From: an uncultured beta proteobacterium
GTDB taxonomy: Bacteria; Pseudomonadota; Gammaproteobacteria; Burkholderiales; SG8-39
Assembly (NCBI GenBank): GCA_903859155.1
Contig: CAIOLO010000115.1
Span: 19,299 to 83,298, forward strand
Direction of reading: 5' to 3'
DNA length: 64,000 bases
Part shown: positions 61,884 through 64,000 of the stretch, piece by piece
Layout of the letters: every line of letters begins with the position of its first letter
Numbering within the stretch: the stretch's first letter is position 1
Made by a program: the position numbers and the translations under genes
The notes under the pieces: generated by a model
Databases searched by the model: none
Seen by the model: the letters and a program-made list of their open reading frames with translations, nothing else
Told to the model about the DNA's origin: nothing

Positions 61884-62284
61884 ACATCGTTCATCGCTTT
61901 TCGCACCACCAGCATCGGCGCAACGCTCGCGACGGCATGTTGCTTCTTTGAGGCGCCAACAACAGCGCAAACAAACTGCGTGAGACCCGTGCAAACAGGG
62001 TTGCAGATGCGTGACGACAATCATGTCGATCCGTTGATGGCTGCTAAGCGGCCGCTCAAAAAATTGACTGTGATATCTATTGAGATTTGTTGAGCCTGCA
62101 ATGGTGCTCTTTCACTCAGCGCCAAGACCAGACTGAATGCTGACGTGGATCAACACGCACTTTGCGCATGAGAGCAACATGAGCTCAATTCACAGCCCGT
62201 CGGCACCGGCGGGTGTGGCGTAGGCGACCGTCAATCGGTGCCAGTGGCTGAGCCCGCTTTTCTTTGTTAGCAAAGGATACGCAA
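61884..62284. other. 401-base gap before the SLC13 transporter
   Basis: No gene is supported. It contains a TTGACT-like element at 62064-62069 without a convincing -10 at standard spacing, and AAGGATACGC as the ribosome site of the next gene. No repeat or hairpin of note was seen. Confidence 0.5.
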
Positions 62285-63736
62285 ATGTCTATCTTGTTGA
62301 AAGCAATCACCCCTGTTGCGGTGACGATTGCCATCGCCCTCTTACCAGCACCCACAGGCCTGGCACCGCATGCCTGGTACTTTTTTGCCATCTTTGCCGG
62401 CGTCATCGTCGGCCTTATGACGGAGCCGCTGCCCGGTGGCGCCGTCGGCCTCATCGGCGTTACGCTGGTCACCGGTCTGGCGCCTTGGGTGCTGTACGCG
62501 CCGGCCGAATTGGCCAAGTCCGGTTTCAATCCGGCCAACGCCGCGTTGACCTGGGCGCTGTCCGGTTTCTCGAACGCCACCGTCTGGTTGATCTTCGGGG
62601 CATTCATGTTCGCACTCGGCTACGAAAAGACCGGTTTGGGACGGCGAATCGCGCTGGTCCTGGTGAAGGCGATGGGGCGGCGAACGCTGACGCTGGGTTA
62701 CGCGGTGATGATCGCCGACACCGTCCTGGCGCCTTTCACCCCGTCCAACACCGCGCGCAGCGGCGGCACCATCTTCCCGGTGATCCGCAACCTGCCCGCG
62801 CTCTATGAATCCAAACCGAACGAGCCCTCGTCGCGTCGCATTGGCTCCTACATCATGTGGGTCGCGCTGGCAACGACCTGCGTGACGAGCTCTATGTTTC
62901 TCACGGCACTGGCGCCCAATCTGTTGGCGGTTGAACTGGTCAACAAGACCGCCAAGATCAGCCTGAGTTGGATGCAGTGGTTCACGGCCTTCGCCCCCAT
63001 CGGCATCACGCTGCTGATACTGATACCCCTGCTTACCTACTGGCTCTACCCGCCGGAGGTGAAAGAAGGCGATCAGGCTCAGACCTGGGCCGCCAAGGAA
63101 CTGCAGCATTTGGGGGCCTTCAGTGCACGCGAAGGCATGCTGGCCGTTGCGGTCATCATCGCGCTGCTGCTGTGGATTTTCGGTGGGACGTACATGAATG
63201 CCACGACCGTGGCCTTGCTGGTGATCTCGCTGATGCTGCTCGGCAAGGTGGTGACCTGGGACGACATCGTCAAGAACTCGCCGGCCTGGAACACCCTGGC
63301 CTGGTTCGCGACCCTGGTTGCGCTGGCCGATGGCCTGAACAAGGTCGGCTTCGTCAAGTGGTTCGCCGAAGCGGTTGCCTCGCACATGAGCGGCTTCACA
63401 CCCTTCACGGCGATGGTCGTCTTGGTGCTGGTGTTCTATTTCACGCACTATCTTTTCGCCAGCGTGACCGCGCACGTCACGGCGCTGCTGCCGGTGATGC
63501 TGGCCGTGGGTGCAACCATCCCTGGCATGAACATGCCGCACTTCGCGCTGCTGCTGTGCCTGACGCTGGGCATCATGGGTGTGCAAACACCTTACGCTAC
63601 CGGACCGTCGCCGGTGTACTACGGCTCGGGCTACCTGCCCTCAGCCGACTACTGGCGCCTGGGTGGCATCTTCGGCCTGATCTTTATCGCCGTGCTGCTG
63701 CTGATCGGACTGCCGTGGCTGGCGTTCCTCGCCTGA
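62285..63736 (+). CDS. SLC13/DASS-family di- or tricarboxylate transporter (CitT-like)
   Basis: A 483-residue membrane protein with about twelve segments. The DASS hallmark 'FTPSNTARSGGTIFPV' (S-N-T motif binding Na+ and carboxylate) and the second 'GVQTPYATGPSPVYYGSGYL' region are present, as in CitT/TtdT/SodiT antiporters. It moves dicarboxylates or citrate across the inner membrane by antiport or Na+ symport. ATG 62285 follows AAGGATACGC; an upstream in-frame ATG at 62264 is less likely. It is convergent with the acyl-CoA ligase gene; only 12 bases part them. Confidence 0.92.
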   Translation: MSILLKAITPVAVTIAIALLPAPTGLAPHAWYFFAIFAGVIVGLMTEPLPGGAVGLIGVTLVTGLAPWVLYAPAELAKSGFNPANAALTWALSGFSNATVWLIFGAFMFALGYEKTGLGRRIALVLVKAMGRRTLTLGYAVMIADTVLAPFTPSNTARSGGTIFPVIRNLPALYESKPNEPSSRRIGSYIMWVALATTCVTSSMFLTALAPNLLAVELVNKTAKISLSWMQWFTAFAPIGITLLILIPLLTYWLYPPEVKEGDQAQTWAAKELQHLGAFSAREGMLAVAVIIALLLWIFGGTYMNATTVALLVISLMLLGKVVTWDDIVKNSPAWNTLAWFATLVALADGLNKVGFVKWFAEAVASHMSGFTPFTAMVVLVLVFYFTHYLFASVTAHVTALLPVMLAVGATIPGMNMPHFALLLCLTLGIMGVQTPYATGPSPVYYGSGYLPSADYWRLGGIFGLIFIAVLLLIGLPWLAFLA

Positions 63737-63748
63737 GCGCTTGACGCA

Positions 63749-64000
63749 TCAACCGGCCTGCCCCCCAGCAGGCCGGTTGCGCAATTGCCGGCGCAGGATC
63801 TTGCCCAGGTTGGTCTTGGGCAGCGGCTCGCTGCTGAACTCGATGATCTTGGGCACCTTGTAGCCAGTCAGGTGTTGCCGGCAATGTTCCAGCAGCGCCT
63901 GCTCGGTCAGCATTGGATCGAGCTTCACAACAACAATTTTGACCAGTTCACCGGACTTCTCATCTGGCACCCCGACGGCGGCCACCTCGGCCACGCCGGG
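63749..64000 (-). CDS. acyl-CoA ligase (FadD-like), C-terminal part (5' end outside window)
   Basis: The minus-strand frame is open to the window edge and ends in TGA at 63749-63751; about 83 residues are seen. '[20 protein letters not shown]' and '[12 protein letters not shown]' followed by '[14 protein letters not shown]' are the C-terminal domain of AMP-forming acyl-CoA ligases, with the catalytic Lys in 'TNLGKILRR'. FadD-type long-chain ligase is the closest fit. The last residues (Arg-Pro-Ala-Gly-Gly-Gln-Ala-Gly) are encoded by an 11-pair hairpin at 63751-63778. Confidence 0.85.
   Translation of the reverse strand, partial: PGVAEVAAVGVPDEKSGELVKIVVVKLDPMLTEQALLEHCRQHLTGYKVPKIIEFSSEPLPKTNLGKILRRQLRNRPAGGQAG
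63751..63778. terminator. hairpin between convergent SLC13 and acyl-CoA ligase genes
   Basis: AACCGGCCTGC and GCAGGCCGGTT form a perfect 11-pair stem with loop CCCCCA. It starts 15 bases after the SLC13 stop and overlaps the last codons and stop of the ligase. It could end SLC13 transcription; no T run follows. Confidence 0.55.

Noticed and set aside
1..64000. CRISPR arrays, insertion sequences, prophage genes, integrases
   Set aside because: No regularly spaced repeats, transposase or integrase motifs, or phage structural genes were seen on either strand.

Overview
The window is GC-rich, densely coded bacterial chromosome. The gene content points to a betaproteobacterium of Burkholderiales type: five orphan Bug/TctC-type periplasmic binding proteins without cognate TctAB permeases, lysS next to a prfB that keeps its programmed frameshift, recJ next to an RpfE-like gene, and lolCD. 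This placement is inferred from gene families; no rRNA gene is present and I see no tRNA gene or CRISPR array.

Region 1 (1-11.6 kb) is metal and ion transport. A complete copper/silver-type RND efflux set (outer-membrane channel, adaptor with two metal-binding modules, CusA-like pump with all three methionines of the copper relay, CusF-like chaperone) is preceded by an EamA exporter with a histidine-rich tail and a small Cys/Met-rich secreted protein. The block is bracketed by two paralogous pairs of short chromate-transporter (CHR) half-genes.

Region 2 (11.6-27.4 kb) holds a CocE/NonD hydrolase, an LhgO-like FAD oxidoreductase, rhlE, an orphan Bug protein, an aromatic-type FAD monooxygenase, a naturally fused double acyl-CoA dehydrogenase, phoD, a coiled-coil membrane protein, and a TRAP-TAXI transporter whose permease and binding protein are divergently transcribed.

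Region 3 (27.4-41.1 kb) has a stand-alone EF-G paralog behind a long leader with a good sigma70-type promoter. It is followed by catabolic genes (isochorismatase-like hydrolase, acyl-CoA dehydrogenase, ACMSD-like amidohydrolase, a second CocE hydrolase, a TPP enzyme, two Bug proteins). Three copies of a related long hairpin lie in intergenic gaps between 30.9 and 39.0 kb.

Region 4 (41.2-51.7 kb) is a housekeeping core: lysS-prfB on one side, recJ-rpfE-like and lolC-lolD on the other. Between prfB and recJ sits about 3 kb of accessory DNA: a LysR regulator, a KTSC-domain protein, a nucleotidyltransferase plus small partner gene resembling a toxin-antitoxin pair, and gene remnants including a CFI-box-like fragment.

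Region 5 (51.8-64 kb) is accessory and catabolic: a GlcG-like protein, an AT-rich gap, a PQQ-type sugar dehydrogenase, an exported amidohydrolase, a frameshifted TolB-like/TPR gene, and a FAH-family hydrolase / amidohydrolase / Bug / alpha-beta hydrolase / Bug cluster with a fragment of a second FAH gene. It ends with an SLC13 carboxylate transporter and the 3' end of a fadD-like acyl-CoA ligase cut by the window edge.

The best candidates for something not routinely described are the nucleotidyltransferase pair and its insertion site between conserved genes, the repeated hairpin family, the stand-alone EF-G with its leader, and the FAH/alpha-beta hydrolase junction.
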